DNA of 64,000 nucleotides, from assembly GCF_030622045.1 (NCBI RefSeq), contig NZ_CP130886.1, positions 4,844,001-4,908,000 of the forward strand, read 5' to 3'. The notes below the pieces were generated by a model. The model searched no databases, had not been told where the DNA came from, and saw nothing but the letters and a program-made list of their open reading frames with translations. This document shows positions 44,178 to 53,703 of the stretch, piece by piece. Position 1 is the first letter of the stretch, and each line of letters opens with the position of its first letter. The DNA is from Planctellipticum variicoloris (GTDB taxonomy: Bacteria > Planctomycetota > Planctomycetia > Planctomycetales > Planctomycetaceae). Made by a program: the position numbers and the translations under genes.

Positions 44178-46541
44178 ATGATCGCAGCAGCACCAGCGGC
44201 GCCGCAATTTCTGGACCGCTATCGATCCGTATCGACGCATGCGTTGCGAGTTCGGCTGGCGCAGATCGTGTGCGGCGTTCTACTGATCGTCGCCGCGGGC
44301 TGGGGACTGCTGGCCTGGGCGGATTTCGCATGGGAACTCGGACGGCCGCTGCGGATCGCCGGGCTGATCGCCATTGTCGTCGCGGCGGTCGCATACGCAG
44401 GCCATCAACTTCTGGCGCTCGTGGGCGAATGGCGCCGGCCGTCGACGGCAGCGGACATTGAAGACGCGTTTCCGGAACTGGGTCAGGCGGTGCGGACGAC
44501 GGTGCAGTTTGGGGACTGGTCGGAAAGCCGGGTCCAGGCGGAAGGGATTGCGACGACGCTGGTCGCCGCGCTCGCCGAGCGGACCAACCTGCAGACGCGG
44601 CCGTTGATCCTGGAAAAAGTCGTCCCGACCCGGACGTTGTGGCTGATGGCCGGGGTGCTGGTCACTGTCTCCGCCCTGTTGGCGGGGGCCGCCGTTGCGA
44701 GCTGGGAATGGCGTACGGCGCTGCAGCGATCCTTGCTGGCGGAGTTCCCCTACTCGGAACTGGCGGTGCTGCCTGGCGATGTGACCGTGGACGAAGGAGG
44801 CGCCGTCGCTGTCACGGTCCAGGTGACGGGGCGAAATCGGCACGGCATCGTGCTCAATACGCGATCGTCGAGTCATCTCGACTCGACCTGGCAGGAACGG
44901 GTGCTGGAGCCGTGGAATGACACGCCACCTTCGGGAACCGGGGAGCAGCAGGCCGTGGGCAGTTCGGACGACGTCCCGCCGACGTCCGTGGCCGCTGCTC
45001 CCGGCTTCCCTGACGATGCCGGGCGGCCGCAGGTCCGTCAGACGGCGAGGCTCGACCGACTCACCCGGGAGCTGGAATATCAGGCGAGCACGGGCGACAT
45101 CTTCAGTCCGATCTACCGGATTTCGCTGCGCAGGCCATTGAAGGTGGAGGAGCTGCAAGTGGAGCTCACGCCGCCGGAGTACACCGGTCAATCGACGAGC
45201 ACGGTGCTGGACGGCAATCTGAGCGTGCTGCAGGGAACGCAGGCGAGTTATCGGATTCAGTTCGACAAGCCGGTGAAGTCTGCGTCGCTGGAATTCGCGT
45301 GGCGTAAACGACTCGCTGAGGACGGCTCCGCCGCTCCCCGCGAGGTCCTTTCGCTGGAGTTCCCCTCAGGCGACGACGAACTCGACCGTCGCACCGGCCA
45401 TGCGGCGATTACGCTCAACGAGGACGCCAACTTTCGAGTCGTTGCGGACGCTGCGGACGGGACGCGGCTTCCGGAACAGTGGTATCGGATCCGCGTGCGC
45501 GAGGACCAGCCTCCGGAGATCTCGTTCGAGTCGCCGGCCGACGCCGTGGAAGTTCACTCGCTGGCCGAACTGCCGATGCGAGTGCGCGTGCAGGACGACT
45601 ATGGCCTGACTCAGGCGGGCATCATCTTTCAGGTGAATAACGAGCAGGAAGTCCCCCTCGTCCAGGAAGATTTTGCGGTGGTCGCAGCCGCGGCCAAAGA
45701 AGTCGAGACCACCGGCAAAGTCAGTCCGACGACGCGCACGGCCCTGGAACGGCTGCTGCCGTTGGAGCACTTTGAGCTGACGCAGAAGGACAGCGTCATG
45801 TACTTCGCCTATGCCGAGGACAATCGGCCGAACGCGCCGCAGCGGACGGAGACGGACTTGCGGTTCATCGACATCCGCCCGTTCAAGCGAACGTACCAGG
45901 TCTTCGACCCCGACCCCATGAACGGCATGGGCGGCGGGTTCTCGCTCAAGTCGCTGTCGGAGCTGATTCAAAGGCAGCGTTTCGCCTTGAACCGGACGAT
46001 ACAAATCGAAAAACGCGCCGCCGCGGGACGCCCGTCCGACGCCAACGCGATCGATCAGTTGATGCAGTATGAAACGGAACTGGCGAAGAGCACGCGAGAC
46101 ACGGCCCTGGGCCTTGAGTCGCGGGGCTTCGACGATACCGAACTGTTCTACCAGGCGGAGGCAGCGATGCTGCAGGCTGTCGACTCGCTGTCGGTCGGCA
46201 AGTGGGAGAACGCAACGCTGCAGATGCGGGACGCGCTGAAGTTCCTGGTCGAGCAACGGGACCTGGCGGCGCTCGGAATTCTCAAGAACCCCGATCCGGC
46301 GCGGGTGGCGGCGATCCGCGCCTTCGACAGGATGCAGGCGCAGAAGCTGCGGCGGCCCAAGACGGACAAGGAAGAAGCCAAGGAGCTGATTCGCCGGCTG
46401 GAGGAACTGGCCGGCCTGGAAACGGCCGTGTCGAACACGTTGAAGTCCAGCACGACTGCTTCCCCCGCCAAGTCAGACGAAGAACAGCCGCCGCCAGAAT
46501 CCGAGGCCGAGAAGCCGGAAGCAGCCGTCCCGCAGAATTGA
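44178..46541 (+). CDS. DUF4175-like large membrane protein
   Basis: A 787-residue protein with two N-terminal membrane helices (about 30-50 and 58-80) and a third at about 157-180. The region between is short and cytosolic (RRPSTAADIEDAFPELGQAVR). The rest is a periplasmic beta-rich body with PEYTGQ and an ALSVGKWENATLQMRDALKFL helical tail that ends in coiled-coil-like sequence. The layout resembles DUF4175 proteins found beside MoxR/DUF58 genes. The ATG at 44178 is chosen over the overlapping earlier frame, which has no homology. The protein may be a platform for the vWA proteins of the operon. Confidence 0.75.
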   Translation: MIAAAPAAPQFLDRYRSVSTHALRVRLAQIVCGVLLIVAAGWGLLAWADFAWELGRPLRIAGLIAIVVAAVAYAGHQLLALVGEWRRPSTAADIEDAFPELGQAVRTTVQFGDWSESRVQAEGIATTLVAALAERTNLQTRPLILEKVVPTRTLWLMAGVLVTVSALLAGAAVASWEWRTALQRSLLAEFPYSELAVLPGDVTVDEGGAVAVTVQVTGRNRHGIVLNTRSSSHLDSTWQERVLEPWNDTPPSGTGEQQAVGSSDDVPPTSVAAAPGFPDDAGRPQVRQTARLDRLTRELEYQASTGDIFSPIYRISLRRPLKVEELQVELTPPEYTGQSTSTVLDGNLSVLQGTQASYRIQFDKPVKSASLEFAWRKRLAEDGSAAPREVLSLEFPSGDDELDRRTGHAAITLNEDANFRVVADAADGTRLPEQWYRIRVREDQPPEISFESPADAVEVHSLAELPMRVRVQDDYGLTQAGIIFQVNNEQEVPLVQEDFAVVAAAAKEVETTGKVSPTTRTALERLLPLEHFELTQKDSVMYFAYAEDNRPNAPQRTETDLRFIDIRPFKRTYQVFDPDPMNGMGGGFSLKSLSELIQRQRFALNRTIQIEKRAAAGRPSDANAIDQLMQYETELAKSTRDTALGLESRGFDDTELFYQAEAAMLQAVDSLSVGKWENATLQMRDALKFLVEQRDLAALGILKNPDPARVAAIRAFDRMQAQKLRRPKTDKEEAKELIRRLEELAGLETAVSNTLKSSTTASPAKSDEEQPPPESEAEKPEAAVPQN

Positions 46542-46586
46542 CGCAGTCGTCAACCCGATCAACGCCCCCCAGAGTTTGAGACCGCC

Positions 46587-48065
46587 ATGCGCATCACTCC
46601 CCTCCCCTTCTTGATCGTCCTGGGGTCGATCTCTGCGTCGCTGGCGCAACCGGAGTCGCCGGCATCGAACGGACCGGCGGTGCCATCACGGGACGAGCTG
46701 CGGGATCAGCAGCTCGACGCGACGCTTGAGGCCCGCGACATCGAGCGGATTCTGACGCGGTTGAAACGAGCCTCTGATCTGTCGAAGGAGCGCATCGCCG
46801 AGGCCGCGAAGGTCGCCGAGTCAGCCTCCGCGGCGATCGAGCGGGGAGACTCGAAATCCGCCGAAGATGAAGCGCGGCAGGCGGCCGAGATGTTCCGCGA
46901 AATTGCACGGCAACTGGAGGCGTTGTTGCAGGAGGAAACGCCGCCGAAAGTCGCGGCGGCGCGGAATCTGGCCGAACAGCTCTCGGCGCTGGAGCGGCAA
47001 TTTGCCAAGGAGTTTCCGGGGGCCCTGAATTCCGAATCGAGCGGCGGCAAAGGGAAGGTGGATCCAAAATCCGTCAACCAGACTCGTGGACAGGGTGAAG
47101 GATCGCCGCCAAAGGCCGGGGAGAAGTTGACGGAGAAGACCGAAGCGGGAGGGGGGAAATCGGCGGAGAAGGGCGACCGGGGCGAAGGCCAGCCCGCAGC
47201 CGGTGACAGCGGCGACAAGGAACGGAAAGACGGCGCCGGCGGTGGGGGTGGGGGTGAAAACAAGGAGCAGCGGAAGGAGCCTTCCGGCGGCGGGACAGCA
47301 GACGTTGGGATGACAGAGGACGAGCAGCGGCAGGCCCTCGCCGCGAAGGCCGCAAAACTGGCGGAGACGGCTCGAACATTGCAGGACGTGCTGCGGTCGA
47401 TTGCGGAGTCGACGGAGCCGGGAGATCAGGAGATCGCCCGCAAGGTCGCGGAGATCATCAAAGAGACGCAACTGGACCAGACGATTGCGGGCTTGAAGCA
47501 GGCGGAGACCCGCATTCGGGGCGGAGCCCTGGAAGAAGTCCGTCTGGCGGCGCTGGACGCCGCCGATCGACTGGAGATTGCCGGGCAGCGGCTGGACGCG
47601 GCTTACCAGGCGATTGTGGCGCCTCAGGCCGAAACGCTGATGCAGATCGAGCGGCAACTGGCGGAGCTGCGCGACCGGCAGCAGGAGTTGAAGACGCCGG
47701 CGCAAGTGGCGGCCTGGCATCGAGACGTCAGTCAACTGCTGCAGCAGCTCGAAGAATTGCATCCTGACAGCGAGAAGCGCGAACTGCTGCTCGAAGCGTT
47801 TCAGAAGGCGGGCTGGGGGACTCCGGCGTTTCAGCAGGAGGTCCGGAGGTGGAACCTGGACGGAGGACACTTCGTCCTGCCGCAGAACTATGACCGCCTG
47901 CTGGCTCAGGTGCAGGACGAGCTTCAGGCGCGCATCCAGTCGCTGGTGCTGTCGGATCTGACGTCGATCGCCGACGAGGCGACGCCCCCCATGTATCAGG
48001 ATCTCGTAGAGCGATACCTCAAGGTCCTGTCGCAGGAACGCGGCGGACCGAAATCGGGTCGTTAG
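46587..48065 (+). CDS. Secreted coiled-coil protein with low-complexity linker
   Basis: A 492-residue protein with a signal peptide (LIVLGSISASLAQPE). The N-terminal third is helical with charged heptads (RIAEAAKVAESASAAIERGDSKSAEDEARQAAEMF...). Residues about 130-245 are a low-complexity stretch of Gly, Lys, Glu and Pro (GEGSPPKAGEKL and similar). The C-terminal half is again coiled-coil (ALDAADRLEIAGQRLDAA, LAELRDRQQELK). It probably forms an extended scaffold on the periplasmic side for the preceding membrane protein. No enzyme motif is visible. Confidence 0.7.
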   Translation: MRITPLPFLIVLGSISASLAQPESPASNGPAVPSRDELRDQQLDATLEARDIERILTRLKRASDLSKERIAEAAKVAESASAAIERGDSKSAEDEARQAAEMFREIARQLEALLQEETPPKVAAARNLAEQLSALERQFAKEFPGALNSESSGGKGKVDPKSVNQTRGQGEGSPPKAGEKLTEKTEAGGGKSAEKGDRGEGQPAAGDSGDKERKDGAGGGGGGENKEQRKEPSGGGTADVGMTEDEQRQALAAKAAKLAETARTLQDVLRSIAESTEPGDQEIARKVAEIIKETQLDQTIAGLKQAETRIRGGALEEVRLAALDAADRLEIAGQRLDAAYQAIVAPQAETLMQIERQLAELRDRQQELKTPAQVAAWHRDVSQLLQQLEELHPDSEKRELLLEAFQKAGWGTPAFQQEVRRWNLDGGHFVLPQNYDRLLAQVQDELQARIQSLVLSDLTSIADEATPPMYQDLVERYLKVLSQERGGPKSGR

Positions 48066-48105
48066 ACATCTCGCGGACTGCAGTCTGTTTCGTGCTGAGA
48101 GTCCT

Positions 48106-49011
48106 GTGGTTGCGGGTTTCCCAATGACAGATCGACCGAAGATGAAGTCAGACGGACGACTTCAGACGGCAGCTCGCAACGCGATGATCTTCATCGCGGG
48201 GTGGACGTTGTCGGCGGCGGGCGTTTCCGCCGAGGAACCGGATCCGCAAATCGTGAAAGCGCGGCGTGAACGCCTCGAGTTCATGAAAGCAACGCTGGAT
48301 CGCGTCGTTCTGGAGACGACCGACGACCCGCCGCGCCGGATGATCGCGACAGAGCATCCAGTGTTGCGCTACACGAATCCCGTAGCTTCAGCGCACGGCG
48401 ACGGGGCGACGTTTCTGTGGCTTGACGGCCCTCATCCGGCGGCGGCCGTCAGTCTGTCATTTCGCGATTCGGGGGACCAGTGGTGGGAACTGACTTCGCT
48501 GTCTGACCAGCCTCTGCAGGCGACGCGCGACGGCGCTCGGGTCTGGGCTCCGAGGACTGCCAATCGGAAGTTCGATCGTCTCCCCGATGCCCCGGCGCCC
48601 GCTGAAAGTCCGACCGCGAGACTGACGCAATTCCGGGCGCTGGCCCGGCGGTTTCAAGTGGAGTCCGCCCGGGAAAACCAGTGGCAGACCGACCGGTTGC
48701 TGTCGCAGCCGCTGTTGCGGTGGAGCGACGCGGAACATGGAGTTGTCGACGGTGCGCTGTTTGGATTCTCTGAGGGGACCGATCCGGTCCTGTTGATGAC
48801 GCTGGAGGTTCGTAGCGATGCCGGGACCGGCGAGAACCATTGGCACTACCTGCTGGGCCGGATGACGTCCTGGCCGATGAGGGTGAAGTTCGATGACCGG
48901 GAAATCTGGTCGGTCATTCGCTACTGGAGGAACCCTCGCAGCCCAGAGGATTCGTATCTGGAAGCCAATCTCGGTCCCTATCCGCCTGCAGAAAAGTCGT
49001 TAACGCCGTAA
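48106..49011 (+). CDS. Paralogue B of a secreted planctomycete family
   Basis: A 301-residue protein starting at GTG 48106 or, more likely, ATG 48124 or 48142 near the signal peptide (NAMIFIAGWTLSAAGVSAEEP). It shares with the other five copies the HPVLRYTNPV element, FLWLDG, LTSLSDQPL, a PAPAESPTARLTQFRALARRF helix, LLSQPLLRWSD, VDGALFGFSEGTDPVLLMTLE and WHYLLGRMTS. No catalytic residues stand out. It lies between the coiled-coil protein and the next vWA gene. Confidence 0.8.
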   Translation: MVAGFPMTDRPKMKSDGRLQTAARNAMIFIAGWTLSAAGVSAEEPDPQIVKARRERLEFMKATLDRVVLETTDDPPRRMIATEHPVLRYTNPVASAHGDGATFLWLDGPHPAAAVSLSFRDSGDQWWELTSLSDQPLQATRDGARVWAPRTANRKFDRLPDAPAPAESPTARLTQFRALARRFQVESARENQWQTDRLLSQPLLRWSDAEHGVVDGALFGFSEGTDPVLLMTLEVRSDAGTGENHWHYLLGRMTSWPMRVKFDDREIWSVIRYWRNPRSPEDSYLEANLGPYPPAEKSLTP

Positions 49012-49060
49012 GGGCTGCCAACCTCCCCGACTCATTGATCACTTCGAACGCTCTCACTCC

Positions 49061-51634
49061 GTGGATTTCATGATCGCCACTCTGACACTGCTGACTCCGC
49101 TGACGCTGACCGCGGTCCTGCTGCTGGCGGGCGCGATCCTGGCCGGCTTTGGCCTGCTGCGCTGGTGGACCGGGCCGCCCGCCGGGGCGGCTCGCCGGTG
49201 GGGACTGCGGGGACTGCGGACGGCTTCCATCGCCACGCTGATCCTGATCCTGCTCAATCCGTCGAACGTCACGCAGACGCCCGGACCGATCGAGCGCCCC
49301 GACATCTTCTACCTGCTGGACACGTCGCAGAGCATGTCGGTCGGAGACAGCGAAACCCGCTTCGATCACGCCGTCCGCCTGATGCGCGAAGCGGAGCAGA
49401 TCGCCGGAGACACCCCGCACGCCGCGCGAAAGCTGTTCCGTTTCGGGCATCGCCTGACAGCGATCGACGACGTCTCGCAACTGGGACTGGCCGATGAGGC
49501 CAAACTCGCCGCGGGCCATTCGACCAAAATTCGCGCACAGAGTCCGCGCGACGGGACGTCCCGGAAACCGTTGCTGCCGACCGATTCCGACACGCAGCTC
49601 CTGACTGCGTTGCGTCAGGTTTCCAGCCGCTTCGGCCGCCGCCCTCCCGCCGGGATTGTAGTCTTCTCCGACGGTCGAGCCCGCGATGAAAGCGGCGTCG
49701 AGCCGCTGGCCGAACAATTCGCCAGGCTGAAGGCCCCCGTGCATGTCGTCCCTGTGGGGGATCTGGGGCGAGGGGGCGACGTCGCGATCGTGGCGGTCGT
49801 GGCGCCGCCGAGAGTCCGGCGATTCACCGAGGTGGAAGTCCAGGTCTTCCTGCGCAGCTACGGGTACGAGGGCCGGCGCTGCGAAGTCTCGTTGACCGCT
49901 CCCGGCGATCCGGAACATCCGGAAGTGGACCGCAAACTGGCTCCCCCGGTCCCGATCACGCTCCACGACGGATTTCAGTCGGTCGGACTGAGCTTTCGGT
50001 CGGATGCCCGGACCCGGAAGCTGCAGATCGACGTGTCGACGCAGCCGGAAGAAGTCTCGACGGCGAATAACCGGTTTCAGACGGAAGTCGGCATCGACCG
50101 GACCAAGATCCGCGTGCTGTACGTCGAAGGAAGCTCGCAGCCGCTGCAGCCCGTCCAGCGCGGCGCGAAATACGAAGTCCGCGGCCCCTACTCCGATCTG
50201 CAGCAGGCCCTGATTGAAGACGAGGATATCGAATGCGTCGTGCTGGCGTCGGCTGGCGGACAGGGCCGGCTGACTCGGGTCACAGACGCCGGCGGCATCA
50301 CAACCGCACGCGGGTTCCCGGAGACCGTGGCTGAGCTGGCGGCGTTTGACGCCATGATCCTGAGCGACGTCGCCGCGGACGCATTGACGGATCAGCAACT
50401 GGTATGGATTGAGAACTGGATCGGCCAGCGCGGCGGCGGCCTGCTGATGGTCGGCGGCCAGCGGAGCTTTGCATCCGGCAACTGGGATGGGACTCCGCTT
50501 GCGCAGATGCTCCCCGTCGATCTGCGACCGGACGCCGACTGGATGCCGGGGACGCAGGTGGAAGTTCGCCCCGCCCCTGCGGCCGCCGCCCATCCCGTCT
50601 GGTCGATTGTGACCGACGCCAGGCAGAACGCTGAGATCCTCGCGGCATTTCCGTCGTTCTTTGCCGCCAATCGCTGGCTCGGCGTCAAACCCCACCTGAC
50701 AACGGTCCTGGCGACGCTGACGCTGGACACGGGCGCACAGAACGAGCCGAGTCGATCGCTCGTTCCGGGATCAAGTCCGGACGTCGCCCCCGCGGGCCAG
50801 CCGGCGATCGTGGCGGGGCGCTATGGCCGCGGGCGGACGATGGCGATGGCAATGCCCATTACTCCTCCGTGGGCGAACGACCTGCTGACGAAATGGGGCG
50901 ACGGCGACCGACGCTACTACGGGAAGTTCTGGCGCAACACGATCTACTGGCTGACGGAGAGTTCTTCCATCGGCCGTCGCCGGCTGGTCGTCAGCGCCGA
51001 CAAGAAATTCTACCGGCCGGGCGAACCGATCCGGCTGACGGCTTCGGCCTTCGACGAGGCCGCGACCCCGACGGGGAACTACCGGATCACGGGGATGATC
51101 GAGCCGCAGTCTTCACTGAGCGAACTTGAGTCGAACGACTCGCCGATACGCTGGCCGGAAGGGAAGCCGCGCGAAAGCGGCGAAACGGGTCCCTTGATCG
51201 CCTGGGGCGAAGAGTTCGAGCTGCCGCGTGCCGATCTGTCGGACGGACGTCCGGCGTTCGCGCTGACGCTGCCGGTCGCCGACGCGCTGCTCGTCGGGTC
51301 CGCCAGCCAGTCGTTGCGGATCGAAATGACGGCGATGGAGGACTTCACGCAAGTCGACAGCACGTCGCTGGATCTGCAGATCCTTCACGATCCGTTCGAA
51401 CAGCAGAATCCGTTCCCCAATCACGAACTGCTGGAACGGCTGGCGAGCGGTTCGGGAGGCCGGATTATTCGCGACAGCAATCAACTGGCCGACGTTCTGA
51501 AGGATGTAACCCTGACCGTCGGAGCGCCAGTCATCCATCAGTCGCCCATCTGGAGCACGTGGTGGCTCTGGACGTGGCTGCTCGGGCTCCTGACCGTCGA
51601 ATGGCTCTGGCGACGAATGGTGGGGCTCGCCTGA
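49061..51634 (+). CDS. Large vWA/glutamine-amidotransferase-like membrane protein
   Basis: An 857-residue protein starting at GTG 49061 or ATG 49070. Two N-terminal membrane helices (about 5-30, 45-65) precede a vWA domain with a complete MIDAS (LLDTSQSMSVG, D-x-S-x-S). A glutamine-amidotransferase-like domain follows (DAMILSDVAADALTDQQL, IGQRGGGLLMVGGQRSF), and a last membrane helix (TWWLWTWLLGLLTVEWLWRR) ends the protein. It is of the YegP/BatA-like class found in MoxR operons. The gatase-like domain lacks a visible nucleophilic Cys. It is flanked by paralogues B and C. Confidence 0.8.
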   Translation: MDFMIATLTLLTPLTLTAVLLLAGAILAGFGLLRWWTGPPAGAARRWGLRGLRTASIATLILILLNPSNVTQTPGPIERPDIFYLLDTSQSMSVGDSETRFDHAVRLMREAEQIAGDTPHAARKLFRFGHRLTAIDDVSQLGLADEAKLAAGHSTKIRAQSPRDGTSRKPLLPTDSDTQLLTALRQVSSRFGRRPPAGIVVFSDGRARDESGVEPLAEQFARLKAPVHVVPVGDLGRGGDVAIVAVVAPPRVRRFTEVEVQVFLRSYGYEGRRCEVSLTAPGDPEHPEVDRKLAPPVPITLHDGFQSVGLSFRSDARTRKLQIDVSTQPEEVSTANNRFQTEVGIDRTKIRVLYVEGSSQPLQPVQRGAKYEVRGPYSDLQQALIEDEDIECVVLASAGGQGRLTRVTDAGGITTARGFPETVAELAAFDAMILSDVAADALTDQQLVWIENWIGQRGGGLLMVGGQRSFASGNWDGTPLAQMLPVDLRPDADWMPGTQVEVRPAPAAAAHPVWSIVTDARQNAEILAAFPSFFAANRWLGVKPHLTTVLATLTLDTGAQNEPSRSLVPGSSPDVAPAGQPAIVAGRYGRGRTMAMAMPITPPWANDLLTKWGDGDRRYYGKFWRNTIYWLTESSSIGRRRLVVSADKKFYRPGEPIRLTASAFDEAATPTGNYRITGMIEPQSSLSELESNDSPIRWPEGKPRESGETGPLIAWGEEFELPRADLSDGRPAFALTLPVADALLVGSASQSLRIEMTAMEDFTQVDSTSLDLQILHDPFEQQNPFPNHELLERLASGSGGRIIRDSNQLADVLKDVTLTVGAPVIHQSPIWSTWWLWTWLLGLLTVEWLWRRMVGLA

Positions 51635-51662
51635 CAGCGGCTCAGTCCATTGAGGAACGGCA

Positions 51663-52565
51663 ATGCACCGGACGATCGCTCTCACACTTCTGCTGCTGGC
51701 AGGAACTGACGGCAACGCCGTGCCGGCTCAGGACAATGCCCCTGATGCTGCGCGCGCCGTCGACACAACAGAGACCGAAGCGGACTCCGCCGAGAAGATC
51801 AATTTCTATCGGCAGCGACTGCAGGACCACCGTCTCTTCACGGCCGATCGTCCGGATCGCCCCTGCCAACTGGTTGAAACTCCGCTCATGCGCTTCGACA
51901 ACCCCGTCAGTCGGATCGGAGACGGGATGCTGTTTCTCTGGACGGACAACGGTCGTCCAGTGGCGGCGTTGAAGAGCTACTACAATCTGCCGAACGGCAC
52001 CTGGGGCCGGACGTTCGTGTCATTGGCGACTCAGCCGCTCGAACTTCGGGTGGACGACCAGCCTGCCTGGACGCCGAAGACAGGGAGCGTCGAGTTCAAG
52101 GTCCTGCCCGATGTCTCCTCCCCGGCCGAAAAGCCAGGCGCCCGACTGGTCCAGATGCGGACGATCGCGCGAGAGTTCCAGGTCGTGGACAACTGGGGCG
52201 TCAAGAATCCGACCGACTGGCAATTGCGGCTGTTGCCCGCGCCGCTGTACCGCTATGAAGCGCCCGACGAAGGCGTCATCGACGGGACGATTTTCGGCTA
52301 CGCGCTGTCTGGCCCCGAAGCCTTGCTGCTGCTGGAAGCGCACCAGACCGATGCGGGCCTGGCATGGCGCTATGCGGCGGCGCGCTGCACTCGCTTTCAG
52401 GTCACATTTTCCCGTCGAGACGCACAACTGACGGCCTTTCCACGCCTGGACGCCTGGCCCTCGACGGAAACGTACTTCCATGTTGCCCTCCCGATGACCG
52501 GCTACCGGTTCGGCAATCCGTTTGGGGGAGCCGGTTCGATCGATGCTAAGGGCGCCAACCGGTAG
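51663..52565 (+). CDS. Paralogue C of a secreted planctomycete family
   Basis: A 300-residue protein with a signal peptide (LTLLLLAGTDGNAVPAQD) starting at ATG 51663 after GAGGAAC. Shared landmarks are TPLMRFDNPV, MLFLWTDNGRPVAALKSYY, FVSLATQPLELR, GARLVQMRTIAREFQ, LRLLPAPLYRYEAPDEGVIDGTIFGY, PEALLLLEAHQ and WRYAAARCTRF. It is similar to copies D, E and F through this core. It stands between the vWA gene and copy D and is followed by D after a 112-base gap. Confidence 0.82.
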   Translation: MHRTIALTLLLLAGTDGNAVPAQDNAPDAARAVDTTETEADSAEKINFYRQRLQDHRLFTADRPDRPCQLVETPLMRFDNPVSRIGDGMLFLWTDNGRPVAALKSYYNLPNGTWGRTFVSLATQPLELRVDDQPAWTPKTGSVEFKVLPDVSSPAEKPGARLVQMRTIAREFQVVDNWGVKNPTDWQLRLLPAPLYRYEAPDEGVIDGTIFGYALSGPEALLLLEAHQTDAGLAWRYAAARCTRFQVTFSRRDAQLTAFPRLDAWPSTETYFHVALPMTGYRFGNPFGGAGSIDAKGANR

Positions 52566-52677
52566 TTCTTGCGACCCGGATCCGGCGGAAGCACCACAGG
52601 GAGATTGGCTCCCGCCGACTGAACGAAGAATTCGTCACACCACGGTCCACCGCGAACCAGTTGCCAGGAGATCTTTG

Positions 52678-53535
52678 ATGATGACCCGCAGACTTTCCAC
52701 TCGGCTGGCGCATCTTTTTGCCGTGGGGCTGGCGGTTCTGCCAGTCGGCGGCCTGTCCGGCCAAGAAGCCCCGCCGCCGGAAGTCGACACGCTCGCAGCA
52801 AAGCGGTTCGCACTCATGCAGGACAGAATCAAGCCGGTCGTCATCAGCTCCGACGAAGCGGATTTCCCGGAACGGCTGAGCCTGCAGCCGGTCTTCCGAT
52901 ACAGCGATCCCGTCCGCCACTACGTCGCGGCGGCAGTCTGGAAACTTGGGGAACAAGGACGGCCGAAAGCGCTGATTACGACCGAACTCCATCGGCAGTA
53001 CTACGGCCAGCCTCGCATCGTCTACGAATTTCTGTCGCTGTCGCCGACCGCCTTCTCGGCGACGTCACCGGACATTCGGTGGTCTCCCCAGGAAACCGGC
53101 CTGAGGTTCAAGCCGATCCCGGACGCGCCGGCTCCGGAGGAGACGCCGCAACGCCGCCTGCTGCAGATCAGGGCGCTCGCCCGACAATTTGCCGGGACGG
53201 AAAAGGTGGGCAAGGAGAAAGCCGAACTCCGTCTCCTGCCTCAGCCGATCGATCGTTACACCCCTTTGTCGACCGACCGTGCCGACGGCGCCATTTTTCT
53301 GCTGGCGTTCGGCACGAACCCCGAGGTCGCCTTGCTGATCGAATCTGACGGCAAAACCTGGAGTTACGCCGCAGGCCGGCTGACGGGAGCATCTGAAGTC
53401 CAGTTGACGTTCGCCGGAGAACCGGCATGGGTGGGAGACCCGGTCAAGTACGGCTCGAATCAGCCGTACACGGCGTCCAACTCGCCGGCGAACATCCCGG
53501 GCGTCGGGCCGGACGGGGCGGAGATCGGCGAATGA
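52678..53535 (+). CDS. Paralogue D of a secreted planctomycete family
   Basis: A 285-residue protein. The start at 52678 is supported by AGGAG (52666-52670); the extension to 52522 is unlikely. A signal peptide runs to LPVGGLSGQE. Shared family motifs are LQPVFRYSDPV, EFLSLSPT, RFKPIPDAPAPEE, RLLQIRALARQF, ELRLLPQPIDRY, DGAIFLLAFGTNPEVALLIE, and WSYAAGRLTG. It ends just before a BlaI-like operator and the BlaI/BlaR1 pair, so it closes the first half of the series. Confidence 0.82.
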   Translation: MMTRRLSTRLAHLFAVGLAVLPVGGLSGQEAPPPEVDTLAAKRFALMQDRIKPVVISSDEADFPERLSLQPVFRYSDPVRHYVAAAVWKLGEQGRPKALITTELHRQYYGQPRIVYEFLSLSPTAFSATSPDIRWSPQETGLRFKPIPDAPAPEETPQRRLLQIRALARQFAGTEKVGKEKAELRLLPQPIDRYTPLSTDRADGAIFLLAFGTNPEVALLIESDGKTWSYAAGRLTGASEVQLTFAGEPAWVGDPVKYGSNQPYTASNSPANIPGVGPDGAEIGE

Positions 53536-53626
53536 ACTCGGCTTGCCGGACGTTTCGACGCGAATCCGACGACGAAGGAGTCTGCAGTCTGAGATTGAAG
53601 AATTCGAGGAACAAATCCGCTTGAGG

Positions 53627-53647
53627 TGTAGACGCAGTGTCTGTACA
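53627..53647. promoter_or_regulatory. BlaI/MecI-like operator upstream of blaI-like gene
   Basis: TGTAGAC-N5-GTCTGTACA, a nearly perfect dyad with TGTA/TACA ends, 57 bases before the ATG of the BlaI-like gene. BlaI and MecI bind dyads with TACA and TGTA half-sites. The position fits self-repression of the BlaI/BlaR1 pair and perhaps control of the genes that follow. Autoregulation is inferred from the family. Confidence 0.6.
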
Positions 53648-53703
53648 TTGGCGATAATCTTCCGTTGTCACTCTTCTCCATTCCGGAACCGGTGAACCCG
53701 AAT

